Origin: Pseudomonas libanensis
Lineage (GTDB): Bacteria; Pseudomonadota; Gammaproteobacteria; Pseudomonadales; Pseudomonadaceae
Length of the DNA stretch: 64,000 bases
Assembly (NCBI RefSeq): GCF_001439685.1
Contig: NZ_JYLH01000001.1
Coordinates: 1 to 64,000, forward strand
Direction: 5' to 3'
Shown here: one piece after another, positions 36,452 to 44,592 of the stretch
Layout: every line of letters starts with the position of its first letter
Numbering within the stretch: position 1 is the stretch's first letter
Program-made: the position numbers and the translations under genes
Notes under the pieces: generated by a model
What the model saw: only the letters and a program-made list of their open reading frames with translations
Databases searched by the model: none
Told to the model about the DNA's origin: nothing

Positions 36452-37966
36452 ATGAATACACGTCATAAGTTGTTCGGCGCCAGCTTGCTGGCGCTGGCGA
36501 TCAGCGGTTGCGCGGTCACCAGTGAGCCGATTGAACGCAGTGTCAGCGAGCAACGCGCCCGCAATGATCTGCACGGCATGTACACGGGGCAGGAGCCCCT
36601 CAGCGGCCCGCTTACCTTGCACCAGGCCATGGCCCGCGCCGTGAAATACAACCTCGAGGGACGCCTGAAGATGATGGAAGAAGCCCTGGCCAAGCGCCAG
36701 TCGGATCTCTCCAGCTTCGACATGCTGCCGCGCATGGCACTGTCGGCCGGCTATGCCGGGCGCAGTAACACCAACGCTTCCAGCAGCCAGAGCGTGCTCA
36801 GCGGCAACCAGTCCCTGGAACCGTCGACGTCCCAGGACCGCAATCGTCGCGTGGCGGACTTGACCATGGTCTGGAACGTCCTCGACTTCGGCGTCAGCTA
36901 CATCAGTGCCAAACAGCAAGGCGACCAGCGCCTGATCATCCAGGAGCGTCGACGCAAGGTCATCAACACCATTGTCCAGGACGTGCGCTCGGCCTATTGG
37001 CGAGCGGTGGCGGCCGAGCGTCTGTTGACCCAGATCGACAACCTGATGGTGCGGGTCGACCAGGCCCAGGCCGACAGCCAGAACATGAGCGAACAGCGCA
37101 TTGGCGATCCGGTCCAGGCCCTTGGATACCAGCGCTCGCTGATCGAAGCCACGCGCCAGTTGCAGGAGCAGCGCCGCGCCTTGTCCCTGGCCAAGACCGA
37201 ACTGGCGACCCTGATCAACCTGCCCATGGGCACCGACCTGAAACTGGCCACTCCGGACGATTACGTGGTGCCCCAGCTCAAGGTCAACCTGGCGAGCCTG
37301 GAACAGGAAGCCCTGGCCAATCGGCCCGAACTGCGCGAGCAGGACTATCAGACCCGCATCAGCGCCGCCGAAACCCGCAAAGCCATGCTGCGCCTGCTGC
37401 CCGGCCTGGAGTTCTCCGCCGGTGGCCACTACGACAGCAACTCGTTCCTGGTGGACAACCGCTGGGCCGACTATGGCGCCAAAATCACCTGGAACCTGTT
37501 CAACGTGATCTCCGCTCCTGCCGCCATCGACGTGGCCAAGGCCGGTGAAGAAGTCGCCACCGCCCGGCGCCAGGCCATGTCTATCGCGGTGCTGGCCCAG
37601 GTCTACGTGGCTAACGCCAACTTTCAGGACGCTGTGCGCCAGTTCAAGACCAACGAACAACTGGCCAACATCGATGGGCAAATTCTCACCCAACTGCGCA
37701 ACCGTCACGCGGCGGCGGGCCTGGGCGAACTCGACCTGATCCAGGGCGAACTCAACACCCTGCAGGCCGACTTGCGCCGCGACCTGGCCTACGCTGATCT
37801 GCGCAACGCCTACGGCCAGATCTTCGCCAGCGCCGGGCTCGACCCGCTGCCCGAGCAGTTGGACTCCGACCGCGTGCAAAACATCGCCAGCGCCCTGGCC
37901 AGCCGTGAATCGGCCTGGGCCGCCGGCAACATCACCGCGCCGGTGCCGCATGCCGTTGCCCCGTAA
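36452..37966 (+). CDS. TolC-family outer-membrane lipoprotein, export-cluster channel
   Basis: A 504-residue outer-membrane factor. From the ATG at 36452 it has a lipoprotein signal (MNTRHKLFGASLLALAISGC, Cys20). A TTG at 36413 overlapping the preceding stop would add 13 residues before the signal and is less likely. Two OEP halves are visible: LHQAMARAVKYNLEGRLKMM and VWNVLDFGVSYISAKQQGDQ, then LANRPELREQDYQTRISAAE, ITWNLFNVISAPAAIDVAKA and RHAAAGLGELDLIQGELNTL. It differs from both NodT-type lipoproteins in this window and from LapE. Its place after the DUF4347 gene suggests it is the channel for that protein. Its end overlaps the next gene by 17 bp. Confidence 0.87.
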   Translation: MNTRHKLFGASLLALAISGCAVTSEPIERSVSEQRARNDLHGMYTGQEPLSGPLTLHQAMARAVKYNLEGRLKMMEEALAKRQSDLSSFDMLPRMALSAGYAGRSNTNASSSQSVLSGNQSLEPSTSQDRNRRVADLTMVWNVLDFGVSYISAKQQGDQRLIIQERRRKVINTIVQDVRSAYWRAVAAERLLTQIDNLMVRVDQAQADSQNMSEQRIGDPVQALGYQRSLIEATRQLQEQRRALSLAKTELATLINLPMGTDLKLATPDDYVVPQLKVNLASLEQEALANRPELREQDYQTRISAAETRKAMLRLLPGLEFSAGGHYDSNSFLVDNRWADYGAKITWNLFNVISAPAAIDVAKAGEEVATARRQAMSIAVLAQVYVANANFQDAVRQFKTNEQLANIDGQILTQLRNRHAAAGLGELDLIQGELNTLQADLRRDLAYADLRNAYGQIFASAGLDPLPEQLDSDRVQNIASALASRESAWAAGNITAPVPHAVAP

Positions 37967-38561
37967 CCTGGTGGCGCCGACGGCGAGCATCACCCGTGGT
38001 CAACGCGAGGCGCGCAATGGTCATCGTGCCGTGGCGATCCTGCTCACTGGCTTGCCCGCCTCCGGCAAGTCGACCCTGGCTCAGGGGCTGCAGGCTGCCC
38101 TGTTCGAACAAGGTCGGCAAAGCATCGTGCTCGACGGCGATGCCTTGCGCGTCGGGCTCAACAAAGACCTGGGCTTTGCCGACAGCGACCGCCTCGAAAA
38201 CATCCGCCGCGCCAGCGAACTGGCGGCGCTGCTGGTGGACAACGGGCAGATCGTGATCCTGGCGATGATTGCGCCACAGGTGCAATTGCGGGCAGTGTTT
38301 GCCCAGCGGCTGGGCGCCGACTACCGCGAGGTGTGGTGCAGCGCGTCCCTGCAGGTGTGCGAAGGCCGCGATCCCAAAGGTCATTACGCCCGTGCCCGAC
38401 GTGGTGAGTTGCCAGGGTTTACCGGCATTGGTTCGCCCTATGAGCCGCCGCCGGATGCGGCGTTGGTGCTGGACACGGGCATTTTGTCGGTGCAGCAGTG
38501 CGTCGAGCGGCTGCTGGCCTGGCTGGCGCCTCGGCTAGACGTCGGGAAATCGTCTTCTTAG
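37950..38561 (+). CDS. cysC: adenylylsulfate (APS) kinase
   Basis: A 203-residue kinase that makes PAPS from APS and ATP. The P-loop is GLPASGKST (residues 34-42). The family motifs IVLDGDALRVGLNKDLGFAD, RLENIRRASELAALL and GRDPKGHYARARRGELPGFTGI are present. The ATG at 37950 lies inside the end of the TolC-type gene; an in-frame start at 37905 would add 15 Pro/Arg-rich residues. It is a stand-alone kinase, not fused to CysN. Paired with the sulfotransferase at 29216, it probably supplies PAPS for sulfation in this cluster rather than for cysteine synthesis. Confidence 0.9.
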   Translation: MPLPRNLVAPTASITRGQREARNGHRAVAILLTGLPASGKSTLAQGLQAALFEQGRQSIVLDGDALRVGLNKDLGFADSDRLENIRRASELAALLVDNGQIVILAMIAPQVQLRAVFAQRLGADYREVWCSASLQVCEGRDPKGHYARARRGELPGFTGIGSPYEPPPDAALVLDTGILSVQQCVERLLAWLAPRLDVGKSSS

Positions 38562-38583
38562 GCGCCCGCGATGGACGCGACCC

Positions 38584-38862
38584 TCATCCCTGACTATCTA
38601 CTTGAGCGCGCCTCGCTGCGAATTCAGCTTCCAGATCTTCATTGGAAACCTCTCGGCCTGCGCGGATGGATGCACGTGAAGCATCAACTTTGCGTTGTAG
38701 GAATTCATCGTACTCTCGCGAGTGCTGCTGGGCCTGAACGAATTCACGCATCATTTCTCGTACAATTTGCGATGCGGGACGATGGGAGGCTTCGCATTCA
38801 GCCATGAACTGATCGCGAAGCTCTGGCTCAAGCTTCATTGTAAAAACGGCTAATTTTGACAT
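38584..38862 (-). CDS. ribbon-helix-helix antitoxin-like protein, without adjacent toxin
   Basis: A 92-residue protein. The ATG at 38862 has GAGGA about 8 bases upstream (reverse strand); longer starts exist up to 38889. The N-terminal half reads as a CopG/ParD-type ribbon-helix-helix (KLAVFTMKLEPELRDQFMAE, ASQIVREMMREFVQAQQ). The C-terminal half is acidic and helical (GREVSNEDLEAEFAARRAQV), typical of type II antitoxins that wrap a RelE/ParE toxin. The toxin gene normally follows directly, but the next gene downstream (38561) is the convergent cysC, so this looks like an orphan antitoxin or a free-standing regulator. Confidence 0.78.
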   Translation of the reverse strand: MSKLAVFTMKLEPELRDQFMAECEASHRPASQIVREMMREFVQAQQHSREYDEFLQRKVDASRASIRAGREVSNEDLEAEFAARRAQVDSQG

Positions 38863-39200
38863 CAGCAAATCCTCAGGCTTTGTATGCACGAAGTATATAC
38901 ATCGTCATTACCGGATGGCGTTTGGAAAAAGGTAGAGGCGACTGACGGTCTATGGCGGCTGTGTGCGGGAGATCTTCGGATCTGCCGGGTTTCACAGATA
39001 ACCGGTTCGCCAACCTGCGTACAGCTGCCACCCTTTCTCGTATGGCGACGGGAGCAGGAGGTTCAAGTCCTTATCTGTGAGGTTTTATCGATGGACCAAT
39101 ACAAGCCGCTTCAAACCAACCCCACCAGCGTTCCCGTCCTAGCCTTCAAACGCTTAGATGGGCAGGCTGAACAACAGATCTGGAGCCAACGCTGATCTAG

Positions 39201-39289
39201 TGTGGGAGCGGGCTTGCCCGCGAAGGCGGCGTGTCAGTCACTGAATATTCAACTGAACCACCGCTTTCGCAAGCAAGCCAGCTCCCACA
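39201..39289. repeat. REP palindrome pair
   Basis: Inverted REP copies: tgtgggagcgggcttgcccg beginning at 39201 and aagcaagccagctcccaca ending at 39289. The arms are imperfect complements, with about three mismatches in the core. Confidence 0.88.
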
Positions 39290-39425
39290 TTTTGTTTGTC
39301 GTATGGCGAACATCGCGATTTGCTGATACCCACCCTACAACCCGCTTTACTCAACCCGCATCCCACCACTCATCCGTGAAATTGTTTCAAAACTTGACGA
39401 TGACTCGTCCCTCCACCATATTAAT

Positions 39426-39441
39426 AGTTAGCAAACTAACT
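39426..39441. promoter_or_regulatory. inverted-repeat operator upstream of marR
   Basis: AGTTAG-CAAA-CTAACT is a perfect 6-bp inverted repeat with a 4-bp spacer, 16 bp before the marR start codon and in AT-rich sequence. The size and position fit a MarR dimer autoregulating the marR-efflux operon. Seen directly; the regulator assignment is inference. Confidence 0.6.
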
Positions 39442-39457
39442 GTATGCGAACTATCCA

Positions 39458-39904
39458 GTGCCTCAATCCCTCGAACAACTCCAGATGAACCTCAGCAGCA
39501 GCATGGTGGTGGGCGCCCGTAACTGGCGCAAAATCTGCCAGACCACGCTGGTGAGCTATGGCATCTCCGAAGCCTGCGCCGTGCCGTTGTTGATGATCGG
39601 CCGCCTGGGCGACGGTGTGCACCAGGTCAAGGTGGCCCAGGCCTCCGGCATGGAGAGCCCGTCGCTGGTGCGCCTGCTCGACCGGCTGTGCAGCGACGGC
39701 TATGTGTGCCGCACCGAAGACATCCACGACCGCCGTGCCAAGGCCCTGAGCCTTACCGAGCGTGGCCGTGAGCTGGTGCAGGCGGTGGAGGCGCAACTGG
39801 TGCGCCTGCGTAACGAAGTCCTGGCGGACATCGCCACCCCGGATCTGGAAGCCGCACTGCGGGTGCTGCGGGCTTTCGAGGCGGCCGAGGCTGTGTCGTC
39901 TTGA
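39458..39904 (+). CDS. MarR-family transcriptional regulator
   Basis: A 148-residue regulator with a winged helix-turn-helix: VKVAQASGMESPSLVRLLDRLCSDGYVCRTEDIHDRRAKALSL is split over the recognition helix and the wing, with the DRR-AKAL motif of the family. It starts at the GTG at 39458 (MPQSLEQLQMNLSSS). Its stop overlaps the TTG start of the FUSC gene (TTGA), so it is the first gene of the efflux operon and probably its ligand-responsive repressor. Aromatic acids or phenolics are common ligands for MarR proteins in this setting, but the ligand here is unknown. Confidence 0.9.
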   Translation: MPQSLEQLQMNLSSSMVVGARNWRKICQTTLVSYGISEACAVPLLMIGRLGDGVHQVKVAQASGMESPSLVRLLDRLCSDGYVCRTEDIHDRRAKALSLTERGRELVQAVEAQLVRLRNEVLADIATPDLEAALRVLRAFEAAEAVSS

Positions 39905-41979
39905 ACGGATTTTTTACCGGCTTTCCGCCTGCCCGCGACTGGTTCTATGGCGTGCGTACCTTCGCCGCGTCGATGATCGCGCTGTACATCGCCATGCTGA
40001 TGCAAATGCCGCGTCCGTATTGGGCGATGGCCACGGTGTATATCGTCTCCAGCCCGTTTGTCGGCCCCACCAGTTCCAAAGCGCTGTACCGCGCCATCGG
40101 CACCTTCATGGGTGCGGCGGCGGCGGTGCTGTTCGTGCCGATGTTCGTGCAGTCGCCCTACCTGTTGGTGGTGGTGATCGCGTTGTGGACGGGCACCTTG
40201 CTGTTCCTCTCCATGCACCTGCGTACCGCGAATAACTATGCGCTGATGCTGGCCGGCTACACCTTGCCGCTGATCGCCCTGCCGGTGGTGGATAACCCCC
40301 TGGCGGTGTGGGACGTGGCCGAGGCGCGTACCGAAGAAATCTTCCTTGGCATCGCGGTCGCGGCGGTGGTGGGGGCGATGTTCTGGCCGCGGCGCCTGAT
40401 GCCGGTGTTCGATGGCTCGGTGGCCAAGTGGTTCAGCGACGCCCAGGTCTACAGCCAGCGCTTTCTCACCCGCCAGGTCGACCCTGAAGCCGTCAGCAAC
40501 CTGCGCGGTGGCATGGTTGCCACCTTCAATACCCTCGAGTTGATGATCGGCCAGTTGCCCCACGAAGGCGCACGCCCGCAGACGGTACGCAACACCAAGG
40601 AACTGCGCGGGCGCATGATTCACCTGTTGCCGGTGGTCGATGCGCTGGATGACGCGGTGTACGCCATCGAGCATCGCGCCCCGGAGTTTCTTGACCGGCT
40701 CACACCCTTGCTGGAAGCCGCCAACGCCTGGCTGCAAAGCACCACCGAAACGGCGCCCCTGGAACGCTGGCGCGAGCTGCGCGACAAGGTTGACGCCGCG
40801 CAACCCCAGGGCGAAGCGCTGGATGACCGCCACACGCTGCTGTTCTCCAACGCCCTGTACCGCCTGGGCGAATGGATCGACCTGTGGCAGGACTGCCGCA
40901 GCCTGCAAGCCGCCATCCAATGCGAAAGCCAGGACACCTGGCGCGCCGTCTACCGCCACTGGCGCCTGGGCCGGCTCACGCCATTCCTCGACCGTGGCCT
41001 GATGTTCTACTCGGCGTTTTCCACCGTCACCGCGATCATCGTCGCCTCGGTGCTGTGGATTCTGCTGGGCTGGACCGATGGCGGCAGCGCCGTGATCCTG
41101 GCCGCCGTCGCTTGCAGCTTCTTCGCCTCGATGGACGACCCGGCGCCGCAGATCTACCGGTTCTTTTTCTGGACCGCCATGTCGGTGCTGTTCGCCAGTC
41201 TGTACCTGTTCCTGGTGCTGCCCAACCTGCACGATTTCCCCATGCTGGTGCTGGCTTTTGCCGTGCCGTTTATCTGCATCGGCACGCTTACCGTGCAGCC
41301 AAGGTTCTACCTGGGCATGCTGCTGACGCTGGTGAACACCTCGTCGTTCATCAGCATCCAGGGCGCCTATGACGCCGACTTCCTCAACTTCGCCAACGTC
41401 AACCTGGCCGGGCCGGTGGGCCTGCTGTTCGCGTTTGTGTGGACCTTGATCGCCCGGCCCTTCGGCGCCGAACTGGCGGCCAAGCGCCTGACCCGTTTCA
41501 GCTGGCGTGACATCGTTGGCCTGACCGAGCCCGCAACCCTGAACGAACACCGGCACATGGCCGCGCAAATGCTCGACCGCCTGATGCAGCACCTGCCGCG
41601 CCTGGCCCTCACCGGCCAGGACACCGGCAGCGCCCTGCGCGATCTGCGCGTAGCACTGAACCTGCTCGACCTGCTGGCCTACTCGCCGCGTATCCTCGGC
41701 GTGCCAAGGGTGTTGCTCAACCAAGTGGTGGAAGGCGTGGGCGGTTACTTCAAGGCATGCCTCAAGGCCGGTGAACGCTTACCCGCGCCCAGCGGTCTGC
41801 TGATGACCCTGGACCGCACGCGCCGCGCTCTCAACGGCCAGGGCCGGCAAGACGAAGACGACACCCGCCTGCACCTGCTGCATGCCTTGGCCGGCCTGCG
41901 CCTGGCGCTGTTGCCCGGCGTGGAATTCATTGGCGGCACGGAAATGGAAGCGCCGCTACCCGATGGAGCGCCTTTATGA
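39901..41979 (+). CDS. FUSC/AaeB-family inner-membrane efflux protein
   Basis: A 692-residue membrane protein with the usual FUSC layout: an N-terminal block of about six membrane segments (FYGVRTFAASMIALYIAMLM onward, with PRPYWAMATVYIVSSPFVGP), a cytoplasmic helical stretch (about 170-360), a second membrane block (about 365-530, MFYSAFSTVTAIIVASVLWI, GGSAVILAAVACSFFASMDD) and a cytoplasmic tail. It probably starts at the TTG at 39901, overlapping the marR stop. AaeB relatives export hydroxylated aromatic carboxylic acids; others export fusaric acid. The DUF1656 and MFP genes follow with 4-bp overlaps. Confidence 0.9.
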   Translation: MNGFFTGFPPARDWFYGVRTFAASMIALYIAMLMQMPRPYWAMATVYIVSSPFVGPTSSKALYRAIGTFMGAAAAVLFVPMFVQSPYLLVVVIALWTGTLLFLSMHLRTANNYALMLAGYTLPLIALPVVDNPLAVWDVAEARTEEIFLGIAVAAVVGAMFWPRRLMPVFDGSVAKWFSDAQVYSQRFLTRQVDPEAVSNLRGGMVATFNTLELMIGQLPHEGARPQTVRNTKELRGRMIHLLPVVDALDDAVYAIEHRAPEFLDRLTPLLEAANAWLQSTTETAPLERWRELRDKVDAAQPQGEALDDRHTLLFSNALYRLGEWIDLWQDCRSLQAAIQCESQDTWRAVYRHWRLGRLTPFLDRGLMFYSAFSTVTAIIVASVLWILLGWTDGGSAVILAAVACSFFASMDDPAPQIYRFFFWTAMSVLFASLYLFLVLPNLHDFPMLVLAFAVPFICIGTLTVQPRFYLGMLLTLVNTSSFISIQGAYDADFLNFANVNLAGPVGLLFAFVWTLIARPFGAELAAKRLTRFSWRDIVGLTEPATLNEHRHMAAQMLDRLMQHLPRLALTGQDTGSALRDLRVALNLLDLLAYSPRILGVPRVLLNQVVEGVGGYFKACLKAGERLPAPSGLLMTLDRTRRALNGQGRQDEDDTRLHLLHALAGLRLALLPGVEFIGGTEMEAPLPDGAPL

Positions 41980-42185
41980 TCGGTGATCTGGATATCAGCG
42001 GGGTGTTCCTGCCCACGCTGCTGGTGCTGATGGGCATTACCTATGTGTTGTTTCTGGTGGTGCACGGGTTGTTGACGCGCATGCACTTCTATCGCCTGGT
42101 CTGGCACCGGGCATTGTTCAATGTGGGGCTATACGCGCTGTTGCTGGGCGCGGTGGACTCACTCAGTCGATATTTGATGACATGA
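41976..42185 (+). CDS. DUF1656 (AaeX-like) small membrane protein
   Basis: A 69-residue protein with two hydrophobic segments (VFLPTLLVLMGITYVLFLVV and LFNVGLYALLLGAVDSL) and the family motif RMHFYRLVWHRALFNVGLYA. It overlaps the genes on both sides by 4 bp. DUF1656/AaeX proteins regularly accompany FUSC pumps; their role is not defined. Confidence 0.92.
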   Translation: MIGDLDISGVFLPTLLVLMGITYVLFLVVHGLLTRMHFYRLVWHRALFNVGLYALLLGAVDSLSRYLMT

Positions 42186-43072
42186 AAAAACCTTTTTTGA
42201 CCATCGGCCGTGTCGTCCTGACGCTGTTGATCGTGAGCTTCGCGGTCGTCGTTGTGTGGCGCATGGTCATGTACTACATGTTTGCGCCCTGGACCCGTGA
42301 CGGCCACATCCGCGCCGACATCGTGCAGATCGCCCCGGACGTGTCCGGGCTGATCCAGCGCGTCGACGTGCGCGACAACCAATTGGTGACCAAGGGCCAG
42401 GTGCTCTTCGCCGTCGACCAGGACCGCTTCAAGCTGGCCCTGCGCCAAGCCCAGGCCGCCGTGGCCGACCGCCAGGAAACCCTGGCCCAGGCCCAGCGCG
42501 AGTACAGGCGTAACCGTGGCCTCGGAAACCTGGTGCCCAGCGAGCAACTGGAAGAAAGCCAGTCCCGCGTCGCCCGCGCCCAGTCGGCCCTGGCCGAAGC
42601 CCAGGTGACGGTGGACTCCGCCCAACTCAACCTCGACCGCTCGGTGATCCGCAGCCCCGTGGACGGCTACGTCAACGACCGCGCACCGCGCACCCAGGAA
42701 TTCGTCACCGCCGGGCGCCCGGTGCTGTCGGTAGTGGACAGCAATTCCTTCCACATTGACGGCTACTTCGAAGAGACCAAGCTCGACGGCATCCACGTCG
42801 GCATGGGCGTGGATATCCGCGTGATCGGCGACAACGCTCGTCTGCACGGGCATGTGCAGAGCATCGTCGCCGGTATCGAAGACCGCGACCGCAGCAGCGG
42901 CTCCAACCTGTTGCCCAACGTCAACCCGGCGTTCAGCTGGGTGCGCCTGGCCCAGCGGATCCCGGTGCGCATCGCCTTTGACGAGGTGCCGGCGGACTTT
43001 CGCATGATTGCCGGGCGCACGGCGACGGTGTCGATCATCGACGACAAAGTTAAAGACGGGGACAAACCATGA
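42182..43072 (+). CDS. HlyD/AaeA-family membrane fusion protein
   Basis: A 296-residue adaptor. It has an N-terminal anchor (VVLTLLIVSFAVVVVWRMVM), followed by the AaeA/EmrA marker YMFAPWTRDGHIRADIVQIA. The lipoyl halves are APDVSGLIQRVDVRDNQLVT and LDRSVIRSPVDGYVNDRAPR, and a barrel domain follows. It connects the FUSC protein to the outer-membrane factor encoded next. It overlaps both neighbours by 4 bp. Confidence 0.93.
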   Translation: MKKPFLTIGRVVLTLLIVSFAVVVVWRMVMYYMFAPWTRDGHIRADIVQIAPDVSGLIQRVDVRDNQLVTKGQVLFAVDQDRFKLALRQAQAAVADRQETLAQAQREYRRNRGLGNLVPSEQLEESQSRVARAQSALAEAQVTVDSAQLNLDRSVIRSPVDGYVNDRAPRTQEFVTAGRPVLSVVDSNSFHIDGYFEETKLDGIHVGMGVDIRVIGDNARLHGHVQSIVAGIEDRDRSSGSNLLPNVNPAFSWVRLAQRIPVRIAFDEVPADFRMIAGRTATVSIIDDKVKDGDKP

Positions 43073-44511
43073 AGCGGCTTCTGGCAACCGCTTCCCTGGG
43101 GTTGTTGCTGTCGGCCTGCCAAGTGGTAGGCCCGGATTACAAATTGCCGGACCAGGCTGCGGTCAACCGTGGCGACCTGCAAGGGCCAATCATGGGCGAG
43201 GGCAGCAAAGTGGTCTCGGCGCCGGTGCCGGCCGATTGGTGGAAGCTGTACAACGACCCACGCCTGGACCAACTGGTGCAGCAGGCCATGGCCTCCAATA
43301 CCGACCTGCGCGTGGCCGCCGCCAACCTGCAGCGTTCGCGTTACCAGGTGCAGCAAGCCGAATCCGCTGGCGGCTGGAGTGCCGGCGCCAAGGCCGAGGC
43401 CCAGCGTTTGCAGGAGTCTGGCGAAGCGTTCCTGCTGCCGGATAAAGTCCCGGTGGGCAATATCGGCAGCGTCGGCATCACCACCTCCTATCAATTCGAC
43501 CTGTTCGGCACCTTGCAGCGCGGCATCGAAAGCGCCAAGGCCAGTGCCGACGCAACCCAGGCCGCTGCCGATATCGCCCGCATCACCCTGGTGGCCGATG
43601 TGGTGCGTTCCTACACCCAGGTGTGCGCCGCCAATGAAGAGCTGGCAATTGCCAACCAGTCCCTCGATCTGCAAGCCCAGAGCACCAAACTGACCCAGCG
43701 CCTGCGCGATGCCGGGCGCGGCGATGAAACTCAGGTGACGCGTTCGCAAACCCAATACAAATCCCTGCGTGCCGAGATGCCGCGCTACGAAGCCTCGCGC
43801 CAGGCCGGGCTGTTCCGATTGTCGATGCTGCTGGCCAAACCGGTGAACCAGCTGCCGGCCGGCACTGACACCTGCGCCGAGCTGCCGCACATCGCCCAAC
43901 TGCTGCCGGTAGGCGACGGCGCCACATTACTCAAGCGCCGCCCCGACGTGCGCCAAGCCGAACGCCAACTGGCCGCCGCCACCGCGCGCATCGGCGTGGC
44001 TACCGGCGCGCTGTACCCGGATATCAGCATCGGCGCCACGGTAGGCACCGTGGGCCTGCTGGAAAACCTCGGCACCCCGGCCACCAACCGCTGGGGCTTT
44101 GGCCCGATGATCAGTTGGACCCTACCGACCAACGGTGCCCGCGCACGTATCCATGAAGCCGAAGCCGCGACCCAGGGCGCCCTGGCCCACTTCGACGGCG
44201 TGGTGCTCAACGCCATCCGCGAAACCCAAACCGGTCTGGCGCAATACACCGCCGTGTTGCAGCGCCGCGACGCCCTGGCCGAAGCCGAACAATCGGCGCG
44301 CCAGGCAGCGGACCAGACCCACCGCTTCTTCCAGGCCGGCCGCGAATCGTTCCTGGCCGACCTGCAAGCCACGCGTACCTACACCGAGATGCGTGCGCAA
44401 CTGGCGGCGGCCAACACCCAGGTTGCCATGAGCCAGATCGATCTGTTCCTGGCCTTGGGCGGCGGTTGGGAAAGCGGACGAACGCAAGGTACAAAACCCG
44501 GCAAACCGTGA
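43069..44511 (+). CDS. NodT/OprM-family outer-membrane factor lipoprotein
   Basis: A 480-residue outer-membrane channel completing the FUSC pump. The lipoprotein signal ends at LLLSAC (about Cys17), followed by QVVGPDYKLPDQ. The family motifs are SYQFDLFGTLQRGIESAKAS and LKRRPDVRQAERQLAAATAR. It is similar in length and design to the outer-membrane factor at 16313, yet clearly a different sequence, so the two pumps are not a recent duplication. Confidence 0.93.
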   Translation: MKRLLATASLGLLLSACQVVGPDYKLPDQAAVNRGDLQGPIMGEGSKVVSAPVPADWWKLYNDPRLDQLVQQAMASNTDLRVAAANLQRSRYQVQQAESAGGWSAGAKAEAQRLQESGEAFLLPDKVPVGNIGSVGITTSYQFDLFGTLQRGIESAKASADATQAAADIARITLVADVVRSYTQVCAANEELAIANQSLDLQAQSTKLTQRLRDAGRGDETQVTRSQTQYKSLRAEMPRYEASRQAGLFRLSMLLAKPVNQLPAGTDTCAELPHIAQLLPVGDGATLLKRRPDVRQAERQLAAATARIGVATGALYPDISIGATVGTVGLLENLGTPATNRWGFGPMISWTLPTNGARARIHEAEAATQGALAHFDGVVLNAIRETQTGLAQYTAVLQRRDALAEAEQSARQAADQTHRFFQAGRESFLADLQATRTYTEMRAQLAAANTQVAMSQIDLFLALGGGWESGRTQGTKPGKP

Positions 44512-44592
44512 GGTGATTGCTATGCTTTGTCAGGGGAGGCGCCGTGACGCTTCACCCGACAAAGTTTGCGTTTGCTCATGGGGATTCCAATA

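Larger units (their letters stand above)
38863..39457. other. intergenic region between antitoxin and marR
   Basis: About 600 bp with no well-supported gene. It holds AT-rich sequence with a GTATATAC palindrome near 38892, probably the antitoxin promoter or operator. An open frame of 103 codons on the plus strand (38884-39195, MHEVYTSSLPDGVWKKVEAT) lacks a clear ribosome site and known motifs and is left unannotated. A REP pair (39201-39289) and the marR operator (39426-39441) complete it. Confidence 0.5.

Noticed and set aside
36320..37993. 557-codon minus-strand open frame opposite the TolC-type gene
   Set aside because: Shadow frame; the plus strand has a lipoprotein signal and OEP motifs, and the antisense product is low complexity.
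38884..39195. 103-codon plus-strand open frame (MHEVYTSSLPDGVWKKVEAT)
   Set aside because: Starts inside the likely antitoxin promoter without a ribosome site, and shows no known motif; it cannot be excluded but is not supported enough to list as a gene.
39700..41724. 674-codon minus-strand open frame opposite the FUSC gene
   Set aside because: Shadow of the GC-rich membrane-protein gene; translation dominated by Gln/His/Arg, with no recognised domain.
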